Shown: one piece after another, positions 22,723 to 34,387 of the stretch | How the letters are laid out: the number at the start of each line of letters is the position of its first letter | How positions within the stretch are numbered: the stretch's first letter is position 1 | Source of the DNA: Didymodactylos carnosus | Taxonomy: Eukaryota; Rotifera; Eurotatoria; Philodinida; Philodinidae | Direction of reading: 5' to 3' | DNA: 34,972 nt | Assembly (NCBI GenBank): GCA_905250885.1 | Contig: CAJNOQ010001172.1 | Span: forward strand, 1-34,972 | Notes under the pieces: generated by a model | What the model saw: only the letters and a program-made list of their open reading frames with translations | Told to the model about the DNA's origin: nothing | Database searches by the model: none | Translations under genes and position numbers: made by a program

Positions 22723-23609
22723 AAGAGTACTCTCAAAGCTTTTTTTCTAGAACAGTTGGTTTTAAGAGTTCCAAAATCAGCATGATTGAAGGATGTTTTC
22801 CTCAAATTCACTCGATATCCTACTACCTTAACGAAAATAAAACTACAGGATTCAGATAAAACTTCAATGAAAATTAATTAACATTACTGCGAAAGACTTA
22901 TTTATACTAACCATTTCTGGGAAAAAATTATAAACTTTCGAGACACCCTGAAACTCACACACATTAAATCAAGACGGAAGAGTAACTATCAAGTTTTTGC
23001 AATAACCTTGCTTAAATACTAAATTAAGGTAGATCGTGCTATAGAAAAAGCGCCTAATTTCGGCCTCCTCTTGAAGATAACTAATGTCCAGTTCTTAATA
23101 ATCTAAGAAGACAAGCAGAATCTCGTAAAAGATGCTCGATTCTGGAGAACTATCTAATTTGCAATAGTACTGTGGCTATACGTTTTCTAAAATATAAGTA
23201 TTATGGTCTGTATACGTTTTAAATGAAAGGAAAAATGACAATTATTAAGACGTGTCATAAAAGATGAACGGAACGTGTCAAGAAAGTCTGAGTCACCAAA
23301 AAAAATAATGTTCATGACACCTATCGGATGATTACTAGCACATTGTTAGAGCAAATAGAAAATGAGTATATGAACTCTACAATCTATGCCTTTCAGAGTT
23401 TGAAGAAAGACTATAGTTTCAGTTTAAATAGTATAATTTCACTATTAAAAATGCTTTGTAATCTGCTCATGTAAATAGAACAATTCTTCCACTATACAAA
23501 ACGTCTATTGGCTAAATTTTAGCAAACGGGATAAAGATACAGGTGGAAACTGTTTGTTTGTGTTGTGAACACGTTTTATTGATTGTCATTAGTTAAGTGT
23601 GTGGCAACT

Positions 23610-23701
23610 GGGGGGGAAGCGTGGGGGGGGGGGGGGGACGGGTTGGACGGAATTTTATTTTAGGTCAACACAAAAGCCGGCCGTTTATGGAAAAAGGGAC
23701 N

Positions 23702-23786
<85 letters not shown>
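23610..23786. repeat. G7, G15 and C85 homopolymers next to an ambiguous base
   Basis: G7 lies at 23610-23616 and G15 at 23623-23637. A single N at 23701 is followed by 85 uninterrupted C at 23702-23786. Proline- or glycine-rich frames across it are artefacts. An N abutting a perfect C tract suggests a collapsed gap or polishing/sequencing error, possibly seeded by a real shorter G/C tract. Confidence 0.9.
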
Positions 23787-23787
<1 letters not shown>

Positions 23788-26271
23788 CCAAGCGTATGAC
23801 AGTCATAGTATTTATCTGATACAGAAATGCCTGACTGTATGTGATAATGCTACCACCAGCCATTTTCTCAAACACTGAAGTTTAGCGAGAGATATTGGGT
23901 TAAAATTTGCCGAAATGGGCAGACGCATAGAGAGCATTTAGATATTTTGTAAAACTCTTGTAATAAGAGTTTTTCACCCTTGCTCTTTCAATCGTTTGCC
24001 CTTTCAATCCAAGATCGAGCAGTCATAGTAAGGTCATACATAATCTGTACTAGGTCTTTCACCGTCCGTTCATACGATTCTTCCATCTACATAAGATATT
24101 TTTTGCTTAAATCATGAGAAGGTATCATATCTAGAAGAGAACTAAAATTTTAACCTTTAAAAGGCATTTGACTCAGCTAAGAGCTATCTTCGATTCCGCT
24201 TCTTTGTTCATGATAAAGTAAAAATTAACACTTTCTTTCTTAATTAGTCTATTCAAATATGAACCTGAGCACCTTTGTATGTATTATTGCAAAATATGAA
24301 AATCAGTTAGTTGTTGATCCTGCGATTATCTCAACTAGTAGGCCAAATTTGTTTTTTCTGTGTCTCGTATTTAAAGGTGCGTTTGAATCTTTTTCAAATA
24401 GGTGAACGTAGCGCCTTTCGTTTTTCGAACTGAAATACGAAGGTTATGTTAATTCTTCCGATTTAATCTCTGATTGATGCAGCTAAATAAACCTAATTAT
24501 TTGTTCGCATTGTCTTTCACCAGAAGTAAAATCAATTTTTTGCGTGTTTTTTAAGATCTCGCAAAAAAGAAAACTGTTCCTAGTTTTTATAATGATTCAC
24601 ATATAAAATTTTTGTTTCTGTTCTATATATTTATTTCATTATGAAGAACAGATATATATTTCACTATTAGTGAAATTTAATAAAATTAGAATTAATCTTG
24701 TCTTTCAATTATTATAAGTTTTCTTATTTCTTTTTTTCATGTTGGAAGGAAAGTGTTTTATTTTGCTTGCTAAAATATTAATTTGATTGATTTAGATTCT
24801 GTCCGTGAAACTACTTTTTTCTCGTTGTCTCTGCGTATTCTTTCTTATTCGGAGACAATATGGTAGTATATTTTCTTATATGAGTGATTCATATAATTTC
24901 CTGTTAATACAACAGTTTTGATACCGTAAAATGACGCCAGATTTGATGGAACAAAAAAATATGGTATTGTAGCCGTATCAGCATCGTAAAATGGTAGTAG
25001 GTGCCGCGTCAATACTTTGAGCATTCCTCTATATTTTCTGTTTATAATGTATACAAAAACGACATTTTGGAATCAAATACAACTTTAGTTTTTTTCAGAC
25101 GAGAACATTGGGCTAGGTAGTAACAATGTGGCATTAAGTATTAAGATTCAGTTTTGACTAGGTCACGTTGAGACCCGTTTTCGATTTGACTTTTCAACAA
25201 CTCATTTTGTGAGACACTAGTTTAATATGAAAATCTGATAATGTAACCCTGCAATGCGTGCGTGCATCCTGAAAAAATCGACTAAAAATGGATTTTAGTC
25301 AAAAAATTAATATTTTTGAATGATGCGTAATTCGATTCAGCTTTTAATGCTGATCACTGTTTGTTTTTGATAAAAATACATATTAGTTGAAATAGAGACT
25401 GATCAAAATTAGCTTCATGTTTTCAATATTCATTTGGACAATCAAATAAAATTTGGCAACTACGTTTTTTTTTCTAATTTCTATTTAGAATTGAGGATCG
25501 AACAACCGCTGTATAAAACCTATAATTTCGTTTAATTCGTACGCTATGTCATCCAAACGGTAGTAGATTACTGCTTTATCTTGAATCAGTCGCTCCTCTG
25601 TTATTCTTAAATCAAGCCATGGCGATGTTAATATTGATTCTATTGTAGTCCATGGTCCTCTCTATTCGTCCATACCAACAGCTTCTCTAAAGCTCAACGA
25701 GTTGTGGATAAATAAATTTTCTTTCCAATGTCAACATATTTTACTTGCGTTTAGTTGAAATATTATTATTACTATTATCTTTTTAAGAAAAAAGATCTAT
25801 TAGAGTTTATATATCTTGATACTCAATAAAACAGCTTATTGAAAAGTTAAATTTGAAATGGATCACGGGCTGATCTGCTCGAAACTACCCGAAACCGTCT
25901 CTTTATTCCTTACCGTTTGTCCTTGTCTTTTCTTTGCATCTGTAAAACTCGTTCAATATTTGCCGATGATGGCAGAAATAGTATCTTTGTTTTTTTAGAA
26001 TCGTATACTCTGAGAATCACACACACAAAGTAGCAAGTGCTCATTCTTCTGACTGGCTCAGCATTTCGCTTTTTAATGATGATTATACCACTTTAACGTA
26101 GGAAGAGATGAGTATGAAAGTAAACATGTTTACGCTACTAGTGTTGTTATGTCTAGTATTTCTTAAAATATATTATTTTTTTTTCTAATTTTAATTGTAT
26201 TGTTAACCTCATTTACTCTTTGTATTAATAGTCATTTACTTCGTTATTTATTTTAGATTAATTTAAACAAT

Positions 26272-27560
26272 ATGGCATTCACATTCGTAGCTTTTGCTTA
26301 TATCTTAGCTTTAATTTTGACAGCCCTATTGATATTTTTCGCAATTTGGCATGTAAGTTTCTACAATAATCTCTCTTAATGTTGCCTCATCTATCCATTC
26401 ATGATGATGTGAATCATAATATAAATCAAACTGTATACTAATCAAAAGTAGTGAAACTTGAACTATTTGTCACCTTCTAGTTTTTGTCCAACCTAATTTG
26501 AACGGTATATACTTCTTTTTCTAGATCATCGCTTTTGATGAATTAAAAAATGATCATAAAAATCCGATCGATCAATGTAATTCATTAAATCCAGTAAGTA
26601 GATAAGAAGAAATTGATATGTTCAAAACTGACAATTTAAAATATTTTTAGTTAGTTCTACCAGAATATATCATACATGGATTTATTAATCTTCTATTTTT
26701 ATTTGGCTTTGAATGGATATCAATTATAATCAATGTTCCATTATTAGCATATCACATAAATCGGTTAGTAGCCTACTGTTACACTGGGTACCGAAATTAT
26801 TCAAACATCTTTTTTTTATTTTTTTTTATCAACCATAATAGCTAAAACAATTTCAAATAGTGATTTGTGTAGCTGAAAGAAAATTCAATCAGATGAGGTG
26901 TATGTGAAAAAGTCCAGCAAGCATTTTTTTACTGTTTTTCTGTTGATTTTGCTGGTTTCAATAGTTTGATACTTTTCATAGATTCTACGCAGTTTGATAA
27001 AACAGCGTCATAGAGAGGTCGACGGTGTCTCATTTTGAACAAACCTATTTGCTCTATCTGACTGCACTATTCTCAAAAGCATCCGACTAGGCTTATAGGA
27101 TGTAAACATAGAAGATTCCAGTTTTCTAGAGATTCTTTTTTCAAAAAATTCTGATGGAATTTTCATATACATCTTATCTGATTTGATTTTCTTTCGACTA
27201 CACAAATCACTATTTGGAATTATTTAAGCTATTAGGATGGACGAAAAGAAATCAAAAATAAAGATATTTGACTATTTTGGTATCCATTGTATAATTGTAC
27301 CACTTTTGAAAATGATATTCTCTTTAGTTTTCGTACTCGACCAGTACGAGATGGACTTGGACTATATGATCCAACAACAATAATGAATCAACATGAACTT
27401 TCAACAGCAACAAGAGAAGGATGGATTAAACTTGGCTTTTATATGATTACATTTTTCTATTATTTATATTGGTATTGTATTTGTTTTATTTTCCACTAAT
27501 GTTATCTTGACGACACTTTATTTTTATTTGTTTAGTATGATCGCAGAATTAATCCAGTAA
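26272..27560 (+). CDS. CNIH: Cornichon, ER export cargo receptor (CNIH1/Erv14 type)
   Basis: Exons 26272-26352, 26525-26593, 26651-26763, 27328-27471, 27536-27560; GT..AG introns and matching phases give 143 aa (family about 144). The start MAFTFVAFAYILALILTALL and the conserved blocks IIAFDELKNDHKNPIDQCNS, LPEYIIHGF, GLYDPTTIMN and FFYYLYCMIAELI make this unambiguous. The loop runs directly from IDQCNSLNP to LVLPEY without the insertion seen in vertebrate CNIH2/3, so it is of the CNIH1/Erv14 export-receptor type. It is an integral membrane protein with three or four hydrophobic segments (about residues 5-30, 54-80, 118-143), which loads membrane cargo such as TGF-alpha-type ligands into COPII vesicles at the ER. 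A splice acceptor at 26255-26256 leaves a 15-nt leader. Intron 3 (564 bp) holds the 395-bp element. Confidence 0.96.
26838..27232. mobile_element. 395-bp TA-flanked MITE with long TIRs in cornichon intron 3
   Basis: The left end (ATAGCTAAAACAATTTCAAA, 26838 on) and the reverse complement of the right end (ATAGCTTAAATAATTCCAAA, from 27232 inward) match over about 75 bp, including the identical block TAGTGATTTGTGTAG. TA lies on both sides (26836-26837, 27233-27234), as expected for Tc1/mariner-type insertion. The interior has no transposase; a 65-codon minus-strand frame (27008-27205) looks fortuitous. It accounts for most of the intron's length, so the original intron was probably about 170 bp. 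Confidence 0.75.
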
Positions 27561-28013
27561 TGAAATTTCAAAACAGATTGTTGATTCCTCAATAGACGTA
27601 TTGTTGTTATTCGAACATATAATCCTACAAATAATTCCTTGAGGAGAAAAAGTGTGTGTGTGTGTGTGTGCCATGATTTTTATACGTTTTATTTTTATTT
27701 AAAAAGTCTAATTACGTCTAATTATCGGACTATAATCTGGCTCTTTTGATATTTTTTTCCATTTTATTTCTTATACTTTTGTGTATTTTTTGTATGATAG
27801 TAAACATATAGGAAAGACATATTAATTTCTTGTTTTATTTCAAAGCATGAAAGTGATAATTATGAAAGAACGTTAATGATGCACACGCATGTCTCACTTA
27901 TTCCTACATGAAAATTGACAAAATGATTTACACGAGATTGCGCATGAACAAAAAAAAATGATGAGCTATTCTAATCAAAAAACGTCTTTTATTGCACTTT
28001 TTTTAGACCAGAT
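27561..28013. other. Short gap between cornichon and RMC1
   Basis: Holds a (GT)n microsatellite at 27652-27670, T-rich 3' sequence of cornichon and, at 28005-28006, a splice acceptor (TTTTTTTAG) 7 nt before the RMC1 ATG. No other gene seen. The two genes are 453 bp apart on the same strand, so co-transcription is conceivable but not shown. Confidence 0.45.
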
Positions 28014-30504
28014 ATGAGTGCAGCATATTTTTTGAGATTATCTTCCCAACCGATCATCTTCGAACCAATTTCGTCTGCTACGAGTGTATTTTATGATAAA
28101 GACAATCAACAACTTTTTGCTGTTCGTGGTTCTGGTGCTATGGGTAAGAGAAATTCTATCATCATTAATATTTTTTTAGATAGTAGCGAGTAAATAATAA
28201 ATAGTTGTATTTAAACGACGATAAAATTTCGTTTTTGCTAAGAAATTATCCAAATATTTTCTAATATTATGATGAATACGTCTACGATCGACAGTAGATT
28301 TGATTGTAATTTATGGACAAAAAATATACAATTTATTCAAAAATATTTATTAATTCATCAAGAATATGATCCTGTATAGAGAGAAAATCTAGCATTCCAT
28401 ATACAGACTTATTAGATTTCAAGTGAAAATGATCAAATTTGTCATCAAAAATGTATTTTCAGTATTACATTTCATCTCATTGTGTATTCAAAGCACTAGT
28501 TAACCATATTCTTTTGTAGAATTGAACAGACGATTGTTTAAAATAAATTTTAGTTATCTAAAAATAGTGTTGAACATATTTCAACAAGAATGACAAATAA
28601 AAGTATTTTATATTTATTACTATATAATCTGTACAGAGTATGACATATTTCCAAATGCTATTGATCAATACATATTTGTTTCATTTAAAGAAAAATTAAC
28701 TGTAAACAACCAAATATATTCATGTCATAGAATACAAATCATTATCAAGACTCTACGAGTGACATGGACAAATCACTTGATACAAAACACAATATAATTA
28801 TAAAATCAAAATGAATTTTGTGTAAGCGTAAAATCATCAAGAATTTTTTATTTAGTTTTCTAAATAAATTAAAACGAAACTCTGAATTGAAATTGTTTGT
28901 AAAATATTTTTAACTGATAATCTAAATGGTGAATAGATAATTTTTATTTTTGTTTATTTTTTTAGGTGTTACCATGAAAGATCGAAATCAGTCGTATACA
29001 TTTCGTCTTGAAGATAAAGGTGCAATACAATCAATTAAATTTAATCCTGATCTATCAGTTCTTGCCATTAAACGTAGTTCAAATTCTGTAGAATTTCTTA
29101 ATTTTCAACCACCTCCAGCATCATCACCAACAACTATTTTAAAATTACCAAATGTTATTAGTTTACAATCAGATTCTATTGAATATTCACAAATATCAAA
29201 ATCTAAAAATTCAAAATTATACGATTTTAATTGGTTAAATGAAAAAGAAATATTATTTGTTACAGATCAATCTGTTGAATATTATCAATTATTAGCTGAA
29301 AAACGAATATTAAGACAAATGAAAACATTTCAATTTCCAAATACAAATTGGCAATTATTTTCACGAGATATTGGATTATTATTAATATCACACGGTTTAC
29401 AATCGGGAAATTCATTTACACCATTGAGTTATGCACGTAATCAACTATTTAAATTACCAAAATTTGAAGTTGATCTTCCACAAAGTATACAACAACAACA
29501 GCAACAACGATCAAATTCAATAACATCACAACAAACTAATTTAAGACGTATTGAATTAACTGAACGTGATTGTGCTCTAGCTGTATTATATGATAAAGTT
29601 TATTTATTAGTAATTCGACAAGTTACCAGAGTACCTGGTAACTTTTATCTTTTTTTTTAAAATTTAAATTCTTTTAAAATTTTATTTTAGGTCAAGGTTC
29701 ACTTGAAGTTGTTCTTTATCAAATTGAAGAAGATCGACCAGCACAAAAACGTCATATATTACGTTTAAATTTACATGGTCGTTGTGCATTAAATGTTATT
29801 GATAATTTAATATTTTTACATCATCAAACAACAAAACAAACATATGTCTATGATATTGAAGAAAAATCAACATCTGAAAATGATGGATTTCAAACAATTC
29901 ATTTACCCATATTAAATCAATTATCAATACAACCTCAAATAATTGATCGACAATTACTTTCACCATCAGTATTATCTCAACAAACTTCATCACCTTTATC
30001 ATCACAACAAAATATTGAACTTTATTCATCAAATTGGATTGTATTTTTACCTAATGTTATTATCGATGTTAAACTCGGTTGTTTATGGTATTTAACAATT
30101 AATTTAGATGCTTTACTCGATATTGTTAAAGAACGTATATTATTATTAGAAATTCTATTACGTCGAACAAATGGTAAATCTTCAATATTAATGTTATTAT
30201 ATACATTATTAACAAGTGTAATAGCACCTGTACAAATAGATTCTACACTATGGACTGGTGAACAAACAGCAGCTGGAATATTTGATTTATGGTTAGATAT
30301 GATTCATCGTATTAATAATGTTTATATTGAAATTACTACATCAACACCATCATTAACAAATCGTCCATTACTTGAACAAACTGATGTATTTACTGTTTTA
30401 TGTTTATTTGAAACAATTGTTCCCACATCTACAAGTACAACACATTCATTAACTATTAATCGTTCATCATCAATTAATTCAACTGATGATGATTCACTTA
30501 CATC

Positions 30505-30535
<31 letters not shown>

Positions 30536-31250
30536 CAATGTTTAAATAAAAAACTTAAATTTGCCATAGCTATTGTTCTTGAATATATTCGTTCATTAAA
30601 TAATTTCAATATACCTATACAACATTTTCTATATGATTTATTAGTCAATTTATTAATTAAAAATAAACATTTTTATCAACTTCAACAACTTATTCAATAT
30701 CATGTATTATCTGATAGTAAATCTATAGGTAGGAGAAAGAAAACAAAAATAAATAATGATTTTTTTTTATCTGATCATTTTTAAATTGTTTATTAATTTA
30801 TGTTTTTTAGCATGTTTACTATTATCATTATCAAGTAAACATCAACCAACAACTCAAATAGCATTAGATATGTTAAAACGTTTAAATACGGCTAATGAAG
30901 AAATATTAGAAATTTTATTAGAATTAAATTTAATTATACCAGCATTACATTTTAGTGTTGAACATTTACCAATTAATTTTCAATTAGCTCGTAAATTAAT
31001 GGATGCAGCAATTAAAGCTGATGAATTATTATCAAATAATGCATCAAATCAAAATATATTATTTTATACGGTTTATACATATTTTGATGATTATTTTCAA
31101 CAACAAAAACAAGGACCATCATCAACTATTACATCACCTCAATCAACACCAACAATTGGAAATTCTCGAAATAATGAACTTGATTTTTTTACAACATTTT
31201 TTAATCAACAGTTTCAACCAAAAGAATCAGATTTTAGTAATATTCAATGA
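28014..31250 (+). CDS. RMC1: RMC1, regulator of MON1-CCZ1 (Mic1/C18orf8 homologue)
   Basis: Exons 28014-28143, 28966-29637, 29691-30728, 30811-31250; phases close to 759 aa, longer than human RMC1 (657). Similarity to RMC1 runs throughout: N-terminus FEPISSATSVFYDKDNQQLF and LFAVRGSGAMG; DKGAIQSIKFN; ILFVTDQSVEYYQLLAEKR; LPKFEVDLP; ALNVIDNLIFLHHQ; ELYSSNWIVF; C-terminal Mic1 domain with LEYIRSLNNF, IQYHVLSDSKSI joined across intron 3 to ACLLLSL, and LDMLKRLNTANEEILEILL. The N-terminal half is a beta-propeller-like region, the C-terminal half helical. RMC1 is the metazoan third subunit of the MON1-CCZ1 exchange factor that activates Rab7 on late endosomes and autophagosomes. The extra length is low-complexity inserts: Gln-rich near 29489-29532 and a Thr run from ACA repeats at 30505-30535. 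Intron 1 is 822 bp, the others 53 and 82 bp; AT-rich intron 1 shows no gene or clear repeat. Confidence 0.95.
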
Positions 31251-33253
31251 ATATGTATGTATGTTGTTACTACTCTTAATAACTCGTTTTGTTTTTTGTA
31301 TTATGATTTCTTTTTTGTAATTTATTAAGTAAAGATGAATGTTACAATGATGAAACATTGTTTTGTTAAGTAATTAAATTATTTGTCATTTTTCTTTTGT
31401 TCACTAGATGAATTTTTTTAGTTTTGCTATTTATCGTCAACCGATGTTTGGTGCTTTTCCACTTGATGCGATCAACAAAACCAGATAGATTTTGTGCTTC
31501 TCATGGAGAGTGGAGAATATACTGAGCACTGAGACGAATATTTAGCACAAAATCGAAAGCGTACCTTTTCTGACTTGAAATAGGAGAAAATACACTTTGA
31601 GAAACGAGTTAACTATTGTCGTAAGACGCTTTCTTTCAACTATTATGGAGCATGGAAAAATATTTACGAGGGAACTGTCCTACGTGATCCACCTTGTTTT
31701 CAACCATATTTTGCTGATGTGTAGAGCCTATTGCTCTGAGAAAAAGCCTAGGAAGATTTGAGTCCATGTTTCTTCCTTCAAGCCTTATTGAATTTTTTCG
31801 TTTCGACGAGAAGGGCGATCCTTAACATGAGATTGTTTATAACTCAGTCAAAGCAGCGAGTGAAGGGCTCAAATTTATTTCACATCATAGCCTAGTCAGC
31901 TACTCATAATCATAATCTCTCCAAAGATTTAGACCTTTAGCTGTTATACTGGATGAATAACCGAATTTTTACGTTTTTGATTCGTCTTTTCTCATTTTTA
32001 TTTTTTGATCTAATGTTTAGTTTACGCAGTCAAAAATATTAGTGAGCAACATAATATAATTAAACTAAATTCCCTTACACATAACCAGCTTTCTTCGAAA
32101 ATACTTCAGCCTATGATTCAGTATGCCTGGTTTGCGTTCGGATATCTTAAAACAAATCTCGGACCATTCCAAAAATGTAAAAGAAATATGTTTCTTGTTT
32201 ACGAATGATTACTGTAAAGTAAATGACTGCGATGAGTCTGCATTTATATAATCAGACAATTGTTCAACGTATCAGAGTCTAATATAGATCTATATCATTG
32301 CACAGTATTTTTGACTGCGTAAACTAACTAAACATTAGATCAAAAAATAAAAATGAGAAAAGACGAATCAAAAACGTAAAAATTCGGTTATTCATCCAGT
32401 ATAACAGCTAAAGGTCTGAATCTTTGGAGATTATGAGTAGTTGACTAGACTATGATGTGAAATAAATTTGAACCCTTCACTCGCTGCTTTGACTGAGTTA
32501 TAAACAATCTCATGTTAAGGACCGCCCTTCTCGTCGAAACGAAAAAATTCAATAATTCTTGAAGGAAGGGCGATAGGTTTAAAGTTATTTTCAAAGCTAA
32601 GTTTCTGTAGATGTATGATCAGTTGTAATGAGTTTGCTAAATTTGCTTAAGCTTCGGTTTCCAAAACTTCTATTTTTCAAGGCAATCAATGGTTTTCGAC
32701 TGAGGAACGTGTCTAATTAAAAAAATACTAAGGTGATATTTTGAATTAGCTCACAAAACTGCATCGAATGATGTAGTTCCCAAACATTTTCTAAGAGATT
32801 TTATCTCGATCAAAAATGTTTACCTATAAGGGAGAGGGAGATTTTTTTATCAAAAACAGAATAAGATTTTTTTCTCATGAGAATAGTATTTTACAAGTAT
32901 AGAGAGTCAGTCTACGTCAAAAATGCTCATTTCCCATGATAAAAAACTTGATGTCCGTCTGTCTGGAGAAAAATGGTCACTATTAAGAGGGGAGCAAAGG
33001 TAGTAAGAGCGACCGAAAAGAGAACTGTTCAAAAGGGTTAAAATCTACGAGATAAAACTTAATTTAACAGAATGTTATAATTGCAAGAAAATCTCATGTT
33101 TAACAACAGCAGGTATAGTTGAAGCAAACGAATGAGTTCGGAGACAGTGAAAAATGCGGCAGAATATATGTGCATAGTTGTATAACAAGTCGCTCAACGT
33201 TCAATCAATCCTAATTATTCTATGTTGACTAAGACTTTTATTCTTAGATTATT
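31251..33253. other. Intergenic dominated by a large foldback
   Basis: Contains the inverted-repeat element 31771-32569. Outside it no coding exon was recognised. The right end carries a TTTATTCTTAG acceptor at 33237-33247, 6 nt before the DED gene ATG. Confidence 0.45.
31771..32569. mobile_element. Foldback element with arms of about 265 bp
   Basis: 31771-32040 and the reverse complement of about 32306-32569 are near-identical. Shared blocks, in order from the outer end, include CTTCCTTCAAG, CGTTTCGACGAGAAGGGCG, CCTTAACATGAGATTGTTTA, TTTAGCTGTTATACTGGATG and GATCTAATGTTTAG. The arms differ by a few substitutions and an extra AGTT in the right arm. The spacer (about 265 bp) has no ORF. The arms together exceed two thirds of the element, typical of foldback-type non-autonomous elements. 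The ends and target duplication are not sharply defined. Confidence 0.8.
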
Positions 33254-33640
33254 ATGGCAAATATAAATTTTAAACTTCGAGCACTCTTACTTGATATTGA
33301 AAATCAACTAAGTGATAGTAATATAACAGATTTATGTTTTTTACTTGGCGATGATGTACCTCGACGTGTATTAGATGCCTGTAAAAAAGATCAATCAATG
33401 CGTGAGGTATGGGAAACATTGTTTAGTTGTCGAAAAATTACACCAGACAATGTAACATATTTAATTGAACGTTTTGAACAAATAAATCGTATGGATCTGG
33501 CTGCACGTCTAAAACAATTTTGTCATATCCCATTTTCGTCAACAGTGTCAACAGTGCCAACTAGAACACCGTCATCTCCAGCACGAGCAACAACAACAAA
33601 TGAGCTCTTTTACCAACGGAATCCGCCAAATTCGTCGTAG
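33254..33640 (+). CDS. Single death-effector-domain (DED) protein, 128 aa
   Basis: Single exon. Residues about 4-86 fit a death effector domain: the opening helix FKLRALLLDIENQLSDSNIT, then LCFLLGDDVPRR (equivalent to the family's L-x-FLC-x-D-x-IP block), a helix with VWETLF, and the diagnostic late R-x-D-L motif within INRMDLAARLKQF. The rest (about 90-128) is a Ser/Thr/Pro-rich tail with no second DED, death domain or protease. DEDs assemble by homotypic contact in caspase-8/FADD complexes; stand-alone DED proteins usually adapt or inhibit such assemblies. Acting as a regulator or decoy of a rotifer DED caspase is inference. TTATTCTTAG ends 6 nt before the ATG, supporting this start. The DED is divergent, so a related death-fold (CARD, PYD, DD) is a weaker alternative. 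Confidence 0.75.
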   Translation: MANINFKLRALLLDIENQLSDSNITDLCFLLGDDVPRRVLDACKKDQSMREVWETLFSCRKITPDNVTYLIERFEQINRMDLAARLKQFCHIPFSSTVSTVPTRTPSSPARATTTNELFYQRNPPNSS

Positions 33641-34387
33641 TTTATTTATTTATTTATTTTGTTAGCAAGCATTACTTTACTACATCTTTTTTTGATTTAT
33701 GTAAAGTCATTTGTTGAAATCGCATTTGTCTGTTTATTTTGGTATTTAACATCTAAGAAATGACGATATTTTTGTAGATTTTAGTGCCGTTGAGTCAATT
33801 ATTGAATTAAACCCATTTTACGATAATGTAAACAGTCTAAAATAATACCATTAAGTTTTCTACTTAAAAGTTATGATTAATCATCTGTTTTTAATTAATG
33901 AATACATTTCATTTTCTCTTCATTGTTCTAGAACGATCATGAAGAATGATCCTAAAACATTTTTCGCTTTTTTTGTTTATACACTTATTTATTAAATGTT
34001 ACAATACGCATTTGTATTTTCTGTATGGACACATCAAGATGTTAAAGATATAGAGATAGGGAAAACTAAACTGAGTTTTGTTTTTGATGTTCAGTCAAGA
34101 GAGCCAACGTAAATGCCATTCCAAAGAGCAGATATTTTTGAACACTACTATATATAAGAAGAACTAGTACAGAAGATTGATCAAATTTTAGAAAAAAATT
34201 CTTTTCTATCCTCTTAAAGTGTTGTGTTTCTGGCTCATCAAAAACGATATCATTAACAATTTGGAAATCTAACCCTTTTATTGTACCGGTCATAATTGTA
34301 GGCTTCTAAACGCAAAGAATTAATCATCTGATAGTAGTGTGATTTTACTATAAAGACTCATTGATTGGAGTTAATATACTAGTAGAA
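33641..34387. other. Intergenic, with a doubtful small minus-strand ORF
   Basis: A 75-codon minus-strand frame (34293-34066) starts shortly after a TGCGTTTAG acceptor-like site and has a hydrophobic stretch (YLLFGMAFTLALL), but no family is recognised and it could be chance. T-rich sequence with the DED gene's 3' end occupies the left part (TTTATTTATTTATTTATTT at 33640-33658). Confidence 0.3.

Larger units (their letters stand above)
22368..26271. other. Long intergenic region (3.9 kb)
   Basis: No coding exon recognised on either strand. It contains the foldback at 22594-22722, the G/C homopolymers and N at 23610-23786, and otherwise AT-rich sequence. The right end should hold the cornichon promoter; TTATTTTAG at 26248-26256 is a splice acceptor 15 nt before the cornichon ATG. 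Confidence 0.4.

Noticed and set aside
23597..23878. Proline-rich or glycine-rich proteins on either strand
   Set aside because: Translation of the G and C homopolymers across an N; not genes.
30322..30648. 108-codon minus-strand frame with a Val run
   Set aside because: Shadow of RMC1 exon 3; the Val run is the complement of the ACA repeat.
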